Source of the DNA: Actinomycetes bacterium
Lineage (GTDB): Bacteria; Actinomycetota; Actinomycetes; Streptosporangiales; Streptosporangiaceae
Assembly: GCA_021793235.1 (NCBI GenBank)
Contig: JAJYTD010000003.1
Location: 147,996 to 211,995 of the forward strand
Reading direction: 5' to 3'
Length of the DNA stretch: 64,000 nucleotides
The translations under genes and the position numbers were made by a program. The notes beneath the pieces are model-generated. The model searched no databases and was not told the DNA's origin. It was given only the letters and a program-made list of their open reading frames with translations. The stretch's first letter is position 1. Each line of letters begins with the position of its first letter. Shown here piece by piece: positions 1 to 9,260 of the stretch.

Positions 1-1
1 G

Positions 2-790
2 AACGCAGCCGCCACCGATACCGCCACCATCGCCTACGTACTGCGGCTGGGCGACGACGCGCTCATCGCGAGTCACCGGCTCGGTGAGCTGGTGTCGCGG
101 GCGCCGCAACTCGAAGAGGACGTCGCACTCGCCAACATCGCCCTGGACCTGCTGGGCCAGGCCCGCTCACTGCTGACCTGCGCCGGGCGCATGGAGGAGC
201 AGTTGACCGGGGTGCTGCGGACTGAGGACGACCTGGCCTACCTGCGCGATGAGCAGCAGTTCACCAACTGCCGGCTGGTGGAGCTGCCCAACACCGACTT
301 CGCGCACACCATCGCCCGCCAGCTGCTGTTCTCCGGCTACGCCTTCGAGCTCTACGCGGCGCTGCGCGATTCCGCGGACGACACGCTCGCCGGTATCGCC
401 GGCAAGGCGGTCAAGGAGCTGTCCTACCACCGGGACCACGCCGCGCGGTGGACGGTGCGGCTCGGCGACGGCACCCGCGAGAGCCGCGAGCGCATGAAGG
501 CAGGACTGGATGCGGCATGGCCCTACACCGACGAACTGTTCGCCGCTGACCAGGTGACCCGGAGCGTCAGCGAGGCGGGGACCGGAGTCGACCCGGCGAG
601 GCTGCGCCCGGCGTGGGAGGAGTTCCTCGCCCAAGCCCTCTCCGATGCGGGACTGGACTGGCCCGAGACCGCCCCGATCACCGGGCCGGGCGGGATGGGC
701 GGCCGCGACGGCGTGCACACCGAGGCGTTCGGCTACCTGCTGGCCGAGATGCAGCACCTGCACCGCTCCCACCCGGGGGCGGCGTGGTGA
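2..790 (+). CDS. paaC: Phenylacetyl-CoA 1,2-epoxidase subunit PaaC (5' truncated by the window)
   Basis: PaaC is the structural, ferritin-like subunit that pairs with catalytic PaaA in the ring-1,2-epoxidase acting on phenylacetyl-CoA in aerobic phenylacetate catabolism. The reading frame is open from base 2, and the first visible residues (IAYVLRLGDDALI) already match the start of the family, so only a few codons are missing. Helical, Glu/His-rich segments such as KELSYHRDHAARW and the C-terminal EMQHLHRSHPGA are typical of PaaC. The stop overlaps the next start (GTGA at 787-790), showing translational coupling to paaD. paaA and paaB presumably lie upstream, outside the window. Confidence 0.93.
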   Translation, partial: NAAATDTATIAYVLRLGDDALIASHRLGELVSRAPQLEEDVALANIALDLLGQARSLLTCAGRMEEQLTGVLRTEDDLAYLRDEQQFTNCRLVELPNTDFAHTIARQLLFSGYAFELYAALRDSADDTLAGIAGKAVKELSYHRDHAARWTVRLGDGTRESRERMKAGLDAAWPYTDELFAADQVTRSVSEAGTGVDPARLRPAWEEFLAQALSDAGLDWPETAPITGPGGMGGRDGVHTEAFGYLLAEMQHLHRSHPGAAW

Positions 791-1284
791 CCGCGGAGGA
801 GGCACTCCTGGAGGAGGTCCGAGGCCTGGCCGCGGCAGTCCCGGACCCGGAGATGCCCATGGTGAACCTGGAGGACCTCGGCATTCTGCGCGGTGTCGCC
901 CGCGACGCCGAAGGGACTGTCACGGTCACCATCACCCCGACCTACTCCGGGTGCCCCGCCATGGACGCGATCCGCGCGAACATCCGCGAACGCCTCGCCG
1001 AGCACGGGCACACCCGCGTCAGGGTCCGCACCGAACTCGCCCCGGCATGGTCCACCGACCGGATCACCGCGGAAGGGCGGCGCAAGCTGGCCGAGCACGG
1101 TATCGCGCCGCCGACCGGCGCCGCTCCCGCGCCCGGAGCGGCGCTGGTACCGCTGTCCGTGCGCTGCCCCCGCTGCGGTGCATTCACCACCCGGGAGCTC
1201 AGCCGCTTCGGCTCCACCGCGTGCCGGGCACTGTATGTCTGCGAGTCCTGCCGGGAACCGTTCGACCACGTCAAGCCGCTGTGA
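787..1284 (+). CDS. paaD: Phenylacetate-CoA oxygenase accessory protein PaaD (MIP18/DUF59 family)
   Basis: PaaD is a maturation factor thought to help assemble the Fe centre of the PaaABCE epoxidase. The protein has about 165 residues with an N-terminal DUF59/MIP18 domain (PDPEMPMVNLEDLGI and TPTYSGCPAMDAI, with the conserved Cys) and a C-terminal zinc ribbon, CPRCG near residue 127 and CESCREPFD near 155. GTG at 787 gives the GTGA overlap with paaC; GTG at 784 is an equally possible start one codon earlier. Its own stop overlaps the GTG of paaE by three bases, so C, D and E form one coupled unit. Confidence 0.93.
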   Translation: MTAEEALLEEVRGLAAAVPDPEMPMVNLEDLGILRGVARDAEGTVTVTITPTYSGCPAMDAIRANIRERLAEHGHTRVRVRTELAPAWSTDRITAEGRRKLAEHGIAPPTGAAPAPGAALVPLSVRCPRCGAFTTRELSRFGSTACRALYVCESCREPFDHVKPL

Positions 1285-2411
1285 ACGGGGAAGCATTGCG
1301 CAGCGACATCCGGGAGCCCGCCCCGGGGATGCGGCGCCGCACCGCTTTCCACCCCCTGACCGTGGCCGCTGTGGACCGGCTCACCGATGACGCGGTCGCG
1401 GTGACCTTCGAGATCCCCGGGGAGCTCGCCGGGGAGTTCCGGTTCGTGCAGGGCCAGCACGTGACCGTGCGCCGCGAACTCGGTGGCGAGGAGGTCCGGC
1501 GGACCTATTCCATCTGCGCCCCGGCGCCGGACGGCCCGCTGCGGATCGCGGTCAAACGGCTGGCGGGCGGCGCGTTCTCCACGTGGGCCAATGAGCGGCT
1601 GCGTCCCGGCGACGTCCTGGACGTCATGCGGCCCTTGGGCCGGTTCCACGTCCCCCTGCGGCCGGACCAGGCCCGCACCCATGTCGCCCTCGCCGCGGGC
1701 AGCGGCATCACGCCTGTGCTCTCGCTGGTGGAAACGACACTGGCCGCCGAACCGGCGAGCACCTTCACCCTCGTCTACGGCAACCGGACGGCCCGCGATG
1801 CGATGTTCCTGGAGGAGCTGCAGGACCTCAAAGACCGCTACCCCGCGCGGTTCCACCTGCTCAACGTGCTCAGCAGGGAGGCGGGCGAGGCCCCGATCGC
1901 CAGCGGCCGGATCGACGCCGAGAAGCTCGACCTCCTGTGCACCCGGATGATCCGCCCGGCCGGGGTCGACCACTGGTACCTGTGCGGGCCGCTGGATCTG
2001 GTGGAGACGGTCCGCACCGGGCTGCGCGAGCGCGCGGTAGAGGAGCACCGGGTGCACGTCGAACTGTTCCATGCCGGGGACGGGAAGCCGCCGCCCCGCC
2101 GCCTGGAGGGCGCCGCCGCGGGGGCCGCCGGCCGGGTGAGGTTCACCCTCGACGGCCGCACCACCGTCGTCGACGTCGACGACGGTGGTGCGGCCGAAAC
2201 CGTCCTCGCCGCGGCCCTTCGCGCCCGTGGTGACGCCCCCTACGCCTGCCGCGGCGGTGTCTGCGGGACCTGCCGGGCCAAGCTGTGCGAGGGCGACGTC
2301 GACATGGCCCGCAACTACGCACTGGAGCCCGACGAGATCGCCCGCGGCTACATCCTCACCTGCCAGTCCCGTCCCGCCACCCCGACCGTCACCGTCGACT
2401 ACGACGCCTGA
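1281..2411 (+). CDS. paaE: Phenylacetyl-CoA epoxidase reductase subunit PaaE
   Basis: PaaE passes electrons from NADPH through FAD and a 2Fe-2S centre to the PaaABC oxygenase. From the GTG at 1281 it is 376 residues. An FAD-binding ferredoxin-reductase domain comes first (RRTYSICAPAP, about residues 73-83). The NAD(P)-binding fold follows (AAGSGITPVLSL, about 138), then a plant-type ferredoxin domain with the cluster cysteines in ACRGGVCGTCRAKL and a later LTCQSRP. GTG 1281 was chosen because it overlaps the paaD stop and removes a long unrelated N-terminal extension. The next gene converges on it from the other strand, so the paa operon ends here. Confidence 0.94.
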   Translation: MNGEALRSDIREPAPGMRRRTAFHPLTVAAVDRLTDDAVAVTFEIPGELAGEFRFVQGQHVTVRRELGGEEVRRTYSICAPAPDGPLRIAVKRLAGGAFSTWANERLRPGDVLDVMRPLGRFHVPLRPDQARTHVALAAGSGITPVLSLVETTLAAEPASTFTLVYGNRTARDAMFLEELQDLKDRYPARFHLLNVLSREAGEAPIASGRIDAEKLDLLCTRMIRPAGVDHWYLCGPLDLVETVRTGLRERAVEEHRVHVELFHAGDGKPPPRRLEGAAAGAAGRVRFTLDGRTTVVDVDDGGAAETVLAAALRARGDAPYACRGGVCGTCRAKLCEGDVDMARNYALEPDEIARGYILTCQSRPATPTVTVDYDA

Positions 2412-2436
2412 GCCGCCGCAGCCGCTCGTCGGGGGA

Positions 2437-3441
2437 TCAATCGGAGCCGAAAGCGGAGTCGAATGCGGCATCGGGGGCGTCGAAGGCATGGGCACGGACG
2501 TAGTCGACGGCTTCGGCGGCTCCGGAGAGGCGGTCCATGCCGGCGTCCTCCCACTCGATGGAGATCGGCCCCTCGTAGCCGATCCGGTTCAGTGTTCGGA
2601 AGCAGTCCTCCCAGGGCACGTCGCCGTGCCCGGTCGACACGAAATCCCAGCCCCGGCGGGGATCCCCCCAGGGCAGGTGCGAGCCCAGGCGCCCGTTGCG
2701 GCCGTTGCCGGTGCGGCGCCGGGTGTCCTTGCAGTCGACGTGGTAGATGCGGTCGCGGAAGTCCCACAGGAACCCGACAGGGTCGATGTCCTGCCAGATC
2801 ATGTGGCTGGGATCCCAGTTGAGCCCGAACGCCTCGCGGTGCCCGACCGCCTCCAGCGTGCGCACGGTCGACCAGTAGTCGTAGGCGATCTCAGAGGGGT
2901 GCACTTCGTGGGCGAAGCGCACCCCGACCTCGTCGAAGACGTCCAGGATGGGGTTCCACCGGTCGGCGAAGTCGGTGTATCCGGCGTCGATCACGGTTTC
3001 AGAGACCGGTGGGAACATGGCGACGTATTTCCAGATGGCCGACCCGGTGAAGCCGACGACCGTCGACACGCCGAGACGGGCGGCCGCGCGGGCCGTCACC
3101 TTCATCTCCTCCGCGGCCCGCTGCCGCACCCCTTCGGGGTCGCCGTCGCCCCATACACGGGCGGGCAGGATGTCGCGATGCCGGTGGTCGATGGGGTCAT
3201 CGCAGACGGCCTGGCCGGTGAGGTGGTTGGAGATCGCCCACACTTTGAGGCCGTGCTCGCCCAACGTGTCGAGCTTGGCCTGGACGTAGGCGTCGTCGTC
3301 CGCGACCCGCCGGACGTCGAGATGGTCGCCCCAGCAGGCGATCTCCAGTCCGTCGTAGCCCCACGCGGACGCCAGCCGGCAGACCTCCTCGAACGGCAGA
3401 TCGGCCCACTGGCCGGTGAACAGGGTGATCGGGCGGGCCAT
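2437..3441 (-). CDS. Sugar phosphate isomerase/epimerase (xylose isomerase-like TIM barrel)
   Basis: A 334-residue AP-endonuclease-2/xylose-isomerase-like TIM-barrel protein. Such enzymes interconvert keto and aldo sugars or epimerise them using a divalent metal. Metal-site candidates are the Glu/His/Asp in [23 protein letters not shown] and SIEWED. The start at 3441 follows GGAGG (3452-3456) at about 10 bases; the longer upstream frame has no such support. It is the last gene of the leftward sugar operon, separated from the second isomerase by 133 bases. The exact substrate cannot be read from the sequence; inositol, rare ketose or sugar-acid metabolism are all compatible. Confidence 0.8.
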   Translation of the reverse strand: MARPITLFTGQWADLPFEEVCRLASAWGYDGLEIACWGDHLDVRRVADDDAYVQAKLDTLGEHGLKVWAISNHLTGQAVCDDPIDHRHRDILPARVWGDGDPEGVRQRAAEEMKVTARAAARLGVSTVVGFTGSAIWKYVAMFPPVSETVIDAGYTDFADRWNPILDVFDEVGVRFAHEVHPSEIAYDYWSTVRTLEAVGHREAFGLNWDPSHMIWQDIDPVGFLWDFRDRIYHVDCKDTRRRTGNGRNGRLGSHLPWGDPRRGWDFVSTGHGDVPWEDCFRTLNRIGYEGPISIEWEDAGMDRLSGAAEAVDYVRAHAFDAPDAAFDSAFGSD

Positions 3442-3574
3442 GGTCGTGGTACCTCCGTAGGAGCGTGGGCGTTGTCGAAGCAGGGGCGGTGTGCACTGCG
3501 GGGAGGGGCGGCCGCCGGGGTCGTTTCCCGCGCGTGCCGCCCGCAACCACCGAACGCATATCGGATCGGTGGCT

Positions 3575-4468
3575 CTACCCGGTTCCTCGGTCCGGTTGGT
3601 CCTGTCGGTCCTGCTGGTCCGACAACCGGCGGAGGAAGGCGAGGCCGTCGGTGGCGAGTGTGTCCTGATCGGCGGCCAGCGGCCGCCAGATGGACGCGGC
3701 CGTCGCGATGGACGCGTTATCGGCGGTGAAGGATTCGATCACCAGCGGGCCCCGGTATCCGCTGTCGTCAAGGGCCGCCAGCAGGGCCGGCCAGTCGATG
3801 TGGTCGCTGCCGGGCGCCCCCCGGTCGTTGGCGCAGACTTGCACGTGCGCGATCCGGCCGGACGCCCGCCGGACGGCGGCGGCGATGTCGGTCTCCTCGA
3901 TGTTCATGTGGTAGACGTCCAGAGCGAGCCCGCACCCTTCCGGCGGGAGGCCGGCCAGCGCGGCCAGCGCCTGGTCGACGGTATTCAACAGGCTTGTCTC
4001 GTAGCGGTTCAGCGGCTCAACGGCGACCCGCACACCCGAGGCCGCCGCGTGCTCCACGACCGGACCGAGGCCGTCGGCCAGTTCGGCGTAGTGGGCGGCC
4101 CTTTCCGCGCCGGTCATCCGCCAGGTCCGGCCCACCGAGGAGTAGGCCGGACCGGCGATGACCGCCGAACCGACAGCGGCCGCGGCGTCGACCACCCGGC
4201 ACAGGTAGTCCCGGGTGGCGGTGACCGTCGCGTGGTCCGTCGCCACCAGTTCGCGCCCCGGGCCCATCACTAGCGTCACCGTGGCGCTCAAGCCGAGCCC
4301 GTCGAGGAGCTTTGCCGCCCGGGAGGGCGTCCAGTCCCCGATGTTCTCGACGGGAAGCTCGATGACGTCGAACCCCCAGTCGCGGATCCGGGGGGCCAGA
4401 CGCTCCAGGGCGGTGTCCGTCAACGGCGAGGTCCACACCCAGGTGTTGACGCCCAGCGCGCGTCCCAT
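3575..4468 (-). CDS. Sugar phosphate isomerase/epimerase (D-tagatose/D-psicose 3-epimerase-like)
   Basis: A 297-residue TIM-barrel protein that resembles ketose 3-epimerases. It has a Glu in [10 protein letters not shown], Glu-Pro-Leu-Asn-Arg-Tyr-Glu ([10 protein letters not shown], the usual catalytic Glu and metal neighbourhood), [20 protein letters not shown] and VIESF, which supply the expected metal ligands. The start codon shares its A with the stop of the solute-binding protein (TGATG, 4466-4470), so the two are translationally coupled. It carries a Gln/Asp/Arg-rich C-terminal tail ([14 protein letters not shown]) of no known role. Its place in an ABC-dehydrogenase-isomerase operon points to catabolism of an unusual sugar or polyol. 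Confidence 0.8.
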   Translation of the reverse strand: MGRALGVNTWVWTSPLTDTALERLAPRIRDWGFDVIELPVENIGDWTPSRAAKLLDGLGLSATVTLVMGPGRELVATDHATVTATRDYLCRVVDAAAAVGSAVIAGPAYSSVGRTWRMTGAERAAHYAELADGLGPVVEHAAASGVRVAVEPLNRYETSLLNTVDQALAALAGLPPEGCGLALDVYHMNIEETDIAAAVRRASGRIAHVQVCANDRGAPGSDHIDWPALLAALDDSGYRGPLVIESFTADNASIATAASIWRPLAADQDTLATDGLAFLRRLSDQQDRQDQPDRGTG

Positions 4469-5667
4469 CAGCGGTCCTGCCAGGCGTCGGGGAACCCGGG
4501 CAGGTCCTCGCCGCCGAACTTGGCATAGTGCAGGCTCGGCATGTCGGCGTTGCGCTCCAAGTAGTCGTCGAGTTCGGCCTCGGTGACCGGCTGCTGCGGC
4601 AGCACCCACTCCTGGGGGACCTCCTCGCCGTTGAGGATCTGGGAGGCGGCCAGCACCGGCGTACGCCACTGGAAGTTGGAGTAGACCGGGGCGATCGCCG
4701 TGATGTCCTCCTCCTGCCACTTGCGCATGAAGCTGAGCTCGTCCTCGCCGGAGATCACCGGGTAGGGCTTCCCAGCGTCCTCGAAGGCCTCCAGGGCCGC
4801 GACGGCCCCGTCGCCGGCGTCCATCCAGATGCCGTCGACATCCCCACGCTGCAGGTGCTGGGTGACCAGGTCCTTGATCTGCGCGCCGTCTCCTTCGGTG
4901 AACTCGAAGCCGAGGACGTCCAGCTCACTGTCGCCGAAGACCTGCTGGGCCGCTGCCCAGCGGTGCTCCAGCACGTCCACACCCGGCAGGATGCGCAGCG
5001 CCAGCACGGTCGATCCGGGCTCCAACTCCTCCACCAGGAACTCCGCGGCGTCGGCGCCGTAGGCGTAGCCGCCGATCGGGTGGATGAAGGTGACCATGCA
5101 ATCGGTGTTGACGCCGCGGTCGAAGACGATCACCGGTGCCCCGCTCTCGCACGCGGCCTCGACCGCGGGGGTGAGCGTGGCGGTCGTGGACGGCGAGATG
5201 ATGATCGCCTCGCAGTCGCCGGCGTCCACGAACGCCTGGATGTCGGAGATCTGCTGGTTGTCGTCGTCAGCGGCGTCGGAGACCCGGAACTCGCCGATGT
5301 CCCCGCTCTCCTGCAACACCTCCACCTGCTGCTGCATGGTGATCCAGCCGGTCACCCGCCACGGGTTGGAGACCGAGGCGTTGGAGAAGCACACCGTCGG
5401 TTCCTCGGCGTCCTCCCCTTCCAGCTTGTACTCGGAGGTGTCCGCCATCTCCGGCTCGATCGCCTGCAGCCACGGCTCGTCCTCCGGGCCTTCCGGTTCG
5501 ATGTCGCGCTGGGCGAGCTGGTTCTCGTACTCCTCGGCGTCGAACCACTCCTCGTCGGGGGTGAGTTCCTGTCCGGCGTCGGCGCTATCAGGATCGTCGG
5601 TGGTACAAGCGGTCAGCAGCAGGCTCATCGCTGCACCGCCGGCGAGCAGAGCGCGGGGGATGCGCAT
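4468..5667 (-). CDS. ABC transporter sugar-binding lipoprotein
   Basis: The solute receptor of the import system. It is 399 residues with a lipoprotein signal peptide ending in the lipobox LLTAC (Cys21) followed by an acidic linker (TTDDPDSADAG). The body matches the periplasmic-binding-protein-like (RbsB-type) fold, with an IIISPSTTATLTPAV segment and a VIVFDRGV strand. It is longer than usual for RbsB-like receptors because of an acidic N-terminal region of about 80 residues. Genes upstream and downstream are on the same strand: a permease 13 bases upstream and an isomerase overlapping its stop. Confidence 0.87.
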   Translation of the reverse strand: MRIPRALLAGGAAMSLLLTACTTDDPDSADAGQELTPDEEWFDAEEYENQLAQRDIEPEGPEDEPWLQAIEPEMADTSEYKLEGEDAEEPTVCFSNASVSNPWRVTGWITMQQQVEVLQESGDIGEFRVSDAADDDNQQISDIQAFVDAGDCEAIIISPSTTATLTPAVEAACESGAPVIVFDRGVNTDCMVTFIHPIGGYAYGADAAEFLVEELEPGSTVLALRILPGVDVLEHRWAAAQQVFGDSELDVLGFEFTEGDGAQIKDLVTQHLQRGDVDGIWMDAGDGAVAALEAFEDAGKPYPVISGEDELSFMRKWQEEDITAIAPVYSNFQWRTPVLAASQILNGEEVPQEWVLPQQPVTEAELDDYLERNADMPSLHYAKFGGEDLPGFPDAWQDR

Positions 5668-5680
5668 GGTATCGGCCCTC

Positions 5681-6685
5681 CTAAGGGGATCGTGTCGATC
5701 TCTGCCGGGCGGCGTAGCCGACCGCGGCGATGATGATCAGGCCCTGCACCGTCGGCTGGATCGTCGACGGTAGGAACAACTGGTTGAACAGCGTGAACAG
5801 CGCTTCGACGGTGAGGGCGCCGGCCATCGCGGCGATGACCGTGCCGCGGCCGCCGCCCAGGACGACGCCGCCGAGCACGACCGCGGTGATCGCCATGAAT
5901 TCCAGGCCGTCGCCGACCTGGGCGGTGACGCCGGCGAATCCGCCGATGAGGATGCTCGCGGCCGTGGCGAGCAGGCTGGAGAGCACGAACGCGGTCGTGC
6001 GCACCCGCCACACCCGTGCGCCGGAGAACGCGGCTGCGGTGTCGTTGTCGCCGGTGGCGATGAGGGTCCGTCCGTAGGGGGAGCGCGTGAGCGCCAAGGC
6101 CGCCGCGCCGACCGCGAGCGCGATCAGCAGCGCCCACGGAAGCTGTCCGATAACGGGCAAGTCCTCGATTCCGCCGCGTCCGGGCCGGCGGAACGCCTCG
6201 GAAAGCGCGCCCGTAGGGGCGCCGCCCGTCCACAACCGGATCGCGCCGTAGAGGACCAGCATCGTCCCGAGCGTGGTGATGATCGACGGCACTCGGAGCA
6301 CGGTGGTGACCAGCCCGTTGACCAAGCCCACCAGGGCACCGAAGGCGATCATCAGCAGGATCACCGGGACGGTGCGGGACTCCTCTCCGTCGATCAGCTT
6401 GGCGGCGATCACCACCTGGGCGCCCACCAGCGATCCCACCGACAGGTCGAGTTCACCGGAGACGATCACGAAGTACTGGCCGACGGCGAGGATGACCAGG
6501 GGTGCGGCCTGCTTGGCGAAGGCCAGCATCGACGGGGGCTGGGCGAAGGACGGGTTGATCGCGAAGATGACCGCGAAGATCAGGATGAGCAGGGCGAATA
6601 CGGTGCCGCTGCCGCCTCCGACCAGTCGGCTCACCGCCTCGCGCGCGATCCGTCCGGGCGCCGTGGGAACAGCTGTGCGCGTCAT
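5681..6685 (-). CDS. Ribose-type ABC transporter permease (second copy)
   Basis: A 334-residue inner-membrane permease of the RbsC/BPD_transp_2 family with about 8-10 hydrophobic helices. The family loop appears as GELDLSVGSLVGA (compare SGxIDLSVG), followed by GLVNGLVTTVLRVPSIITTLGTM. Its start overlaps the stop of the first permease (ATGA at 6682-6685). Two different permease genes in one operon imply a heterodimeric channel, as in several inositol- and autoinducer-type importers. Confidence 0.88.
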   Translation of the reverse strand: MTRTAVPTAPGRIAREAVSRLVGGGSGTVFALLILIFAVIFAINPSFAQPPSMLAFAKQAAPLVILAVGQYFVIVSGELDLSVGSLVGAQVVIAAKLIDGEESRTVPVILLMIAFGALVGLVNGLVTTVLRVPSIITTLGTMLVLYGAIRLWTGGAPTGALSEAFRRPGRGGIEDLPVIGQLPWALLIALAVGAAALALTRSPYGRTLIATGDNDTAAAFSGARVWRVRTTAFVLSSLLATAASILIGGFAGVTAQVGDGLEFMAITAVVLGGVVLGGGRGTVIAAMAGALTVEALFTLFNQLFLPSTIQPTVQGLIIIAAVGYAARQRSTRSP

Positions 6686-7752
6686 GTCCGGCCTCCCTGC
6701 TCCGCGGGTGCGGGATGGGGCGGATCACCGGTGCCGCCGGATGGCCCGCCGCGGCTGCCGGCGAACCGGGACCGGCTGGCGGTGCGGTCGACCTGGCGCC
6801 GCGCGTAGATCGCGACCGCGGCGATGACGATGACGCCGCGCAGTACGTCCTTGAAGAACGGGTCGACGGCGAGGATGTTGAACACGGTGTCGAGCACCGC
6901 CAGGATCAGCACTCCGGCGACCGTTCCGGCGACGCCGCCGCGCCCGCCGAGCAGGTAGGTGCCGCCGAGGACGACCGCGGCGATCGACTCCAGGTCGTAG
7001 CCGGACGCGTAGACGAGCGTGCTTCCGGTGCCGAACCGGGCTGCGACGAGCAGTCCGGCCGCGCCGGCCGCCACCGAGCACAGCACGTGGGCGGTGATGA
7101 CGGGGCGCTCGACGTGGATCCCCGACATCCGGGCGACCTCGGCGTCGCCGCCGACCGCGTACATGTGGTAACCCGTCCGCGTCATGCGCAGGAACAGGAT
7201 GGCCAGCACCGCGGCCGCGACCATGGCCGCGGCCGACAGGGGGAGGAAGGCGATCCGGGTGTAGCCGAAGAGCTGGAACGCCTCGGGGATGTCGCCGGCG
7301 GGGCCCTTGTACCGGGTGTCGAGGTAGCCCTTGATGATGAGCCCCATGCCCAGGGTCGCGATGAACGCGTTGACCCGCAGCCGGGTCACCACCAGGCCGT
7401 TGACCAGTCCGATCAGTGCCGATACCGCGATGACCGCGGCGATCCCGAGGCCGATCCGGGCCGGGTCGCCGGCCATGGTGGTCGCGGCCACCACGCTGCT
7501 CAGCGCCATCACATAGCCCACCGACAGGTCCAGCGACCGGCACAGGATCACCAGGGTCTGGCCGATTGCGACGAATCCCAGCAGGCTGGAACGGGTCAGC
7601 ATGTCGACCAGGTTCGCGGTGCCCAGCAGGTTGTGGCCGCGGGCGGCGGCGACCGCCGTGCCGACCAGCACGATCGAGACCAGGGCCAGGTAGACCAGCC
7701 CTGTGGTGCCCAGCCGGAACGGCCGCGGCCGTGCGGTGGCAAGGGAACGCAT
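6682..7752 (-). CDS. Ribose-type ABC transporter permease (first copy)
   Basis: A 356-residue RbsC-like permease. Family hallmarks are ILCRSLDLSVGYVMALSS and LVNGLVVTRLRVNAFIATLGM, with repeated hydrophobic helices. ATG 7752 is used because it shares its A with the stop of the ATPase gene (TGATG); the longer upstream frame is antisense-like Arg/Pro-rich sequence. The C-terminus carries a basic, Gly/Ser-rich tail (about 30 residues) that the second permease lacks. It works with the downstream permease and the RbsA-like ATPase. Confidence 0.87.
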   Translation of the reverse strand: MRSLATARPRPFRLGTTGLVYLALVSIVLVGTAVAAARGHNLLGTANLVDMLTRSSLLGFVAIGQTLVILCRSLDLSVGYVMALSSVVAATTMAGDPARIGLGIAAVIAVSALIGLVNGLVVTRLRVNAFIATLGMGLIIKGYLDTRYKGPAGDIPEAFQLFGYTRIAFLPLSAAAMVAAAVLAILFLRMTRTGYHMYAVGGDAEVARMSGIHVERPVITAHVLCSVAAGAAGLLVAARFGTGSTLVYASGYDLESIAAVVLGGTYLLGGRGGVAGTVAGVLILAVLDTVFNILAVDPFFKDVLRGVIVIAAVAIYARRQVDRTASRSRFAGSRGGPSGGTGDPPHPAPAEQGGRT

Positions 7753-9260
7753 CACGCCACCTCCCGGCCGTTGTTGTGCGAACCGGTGGCCAGGGACATG
7801 ACGGCCTCCTCGCTCGCACCGGCGGGAAGTTCCCCGAAGATCCGGCCATCGTGCAGTACCAGAACACGGTCGGCCAGGCCGATCACCTCCTGCAGCTCCG
7901 ACGAGATCAGCACGATGGCGACACCGGCCGCGGCGAGTTCCCTGATCAGGGTGTAGACCGCGCGTTTGGCTCCGACGTCGATCCCCCGGGTGGGCTCGTC
8001 GAGGACGATGATCTTGGGCTCGGTGGCCAGCCACTTGGCCAAGACGACTTTCTGCTGGTTGCCGCCGGACAGAAAGCGGACCTCCTGCGCGGTGTCGCGT
8101 GCCACCAGTTCCAGCGAGGTGAAGAATCCGGGCAGCCGCCGGGCGCCACTGCGGGCGCGGAACGGCAGCACGGAGTCCAGCACCAGCCGACCGTTGGCCA
8201 GCACCGACTGGCTCAGCGCCAACCCCTGGGTCTTGCGGTCCTCGGTCACCAGGGCGATGCCTTCGCGCACCGCGCGCGTGGGAGAGCGCAATGCCACCCG
8301 GCGGCCGTCCACGCGCACCTCGCCGCGGGTGAAGCGGGCGATCCCGAACAGCGCGTGGGCGATCTCGGTGCGTCCGCTGCCCTGAAGGCCGGCCAGCCCG
8401 ACGATCTCGCCGCCGCGGACCTGCATGTCGATCCCGTCGAGCCGGTCGTTCCCGCCCTGGGCGACCTCCAGCCGGACCGGTCCCGGCCGAGTGCCCTCGA
8501 TCGGGTCGGGGAAGAACGTGCTGATCGGCCGACCCACCATCATCCGGATCAGCTCGGTCGGCGTCGTCGCGGATATCGGTACCGTGTCCACCCGCCGACC
8601 GTCCTTCAGCACGGTGGCGCGGTCGCACAGGTCGAAGATCTCCTTGAGCCGGTGCGAGACGTAGAGGACGGCCATGCCACGGTCGCGCAGTCGCCGCACC
8701 AGCCGGTAGAGCAGTTCCACCTCGTGGTCGGCGAGGGCGGCTGTGGGCTCGTCCATCGAGATGATCCGGGCGTCGCTGGACAGCGCCTTGACCACCTCGA
8801 CGATCTGCTGCTGGGCGACGGAGAGGGTGCGCACCGCGGCGTGCGGGGAGATACCGGTGATTCCGAGCTCATCGAGCAGGCCGGCGGTGTCGTCGGCCAT
8901 TCCGCGGGCGTTGACCCGCCCCCGGCGCACCGGTTCGCGGCCGAGGTAGACGTTCTCGGCGACGGTGCGTTCGGGCAGCAGGTTGAACTCCTGGAATACG
9001 GTGGAGACGCCGGCCTGCTGCGCCCGCACCGGGTGGCTGAACTCGACCCGTTCACCGGACAGCTCGATGTGCCCGGTATCGGCCGGATGGACCCCTGCCA
9101 GGATCTTCATCAGCGTCGACTTCCCGGCGCCGTTCTCGCCGACCAGTGCGTGCACCTCGCCGGAGCGCACGTCCAGGTCGATGCCTTCCAGCACGTTGAC
9201 TCCGAAGAACGACTTGCCGATCCCGCTCATCCGGAGCAGCGGCGGATCCGGGGCGTTCAA
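7752..9260 (-). CDS. Sugar ABC transporter ATP-binding protein, two-domain RbsA type
   Basis: Energises the sugar importer. It has two ABC cassettes. The N-terminal one has Walker A GENGAGKST, signature LSVAQQQ and Walker B IISMDEP. The C-terminal one has the degenerate Walker A GLQGSGRTE, signature LSGGNQQK and IIVLDEP, the usual RbsA/MglA pattern. Two starts are possible. TTG at 9260 overlaps the dehydrogenase stop (TTGA) and has GGAGG seven bases upstream. GTG at 9278 gives six more residues (MGGGRG) but no clear ribosome-binding site. I prefer TTG 9260; the protein is then 502 residues. Confidence 0.88.
   Translation of the reverse strand: MNAPDPPLLRMSGIGKSFFGVNVLEGIDLDVRSGEVHALVGENGAGKSTLMKILAGVHPADTGHIELSGERVEFSHPVRAQQAGVSTVFQEFNLLPERTVAENVYLGREPVRRGRVNARGMADDTAGLLDELGITGISPHAAVRTLSVAQQQIVEVVKALSSDARIISMDEPTAALADHEVELLYRLVRRLRDRGMAVLYVSHRLKEIFDLCDRATVLKDGRRVDTVPISATTPTELIRMMVGRPISTFFPDPIEGTRPGPVRLEVAQGGNDRLDGIDMQVRGGEIVGLAGLQGSGRTEIAHALFGIARFTRGEVRVDGRRVALRSPTRAVREGIALVTEDRKTQGLALSQSVLANGRLVLDSVLPFRARSGARRLPGFFTSLELVARDTAQEVRFLSGGNQQKVVLAKWLATEPKIIVLDEPTRGIDVGAKRAVYTLIRELAAAGVAIVLISSELQEVIGLADRVLVLHDGRIFGELPAGASEEAVMSLATGSHNNGREVA

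Noticed and set aside
942..2495. A 517-residue open frame antisense to paaD/paaE
   Set aside because: It is a by-product of GC-rich codon use in the paa genes; composition is Gly/Arg/Pro-rich, it has no family motif and the sense genes are certain.
2185..3729. Long plus-strand frame across the first isomerase
   Set aside because: Antisense shadow of the TIM-barrel gene; the minus-strand protein has clear metal-site motifs and a ribosome-binding site.
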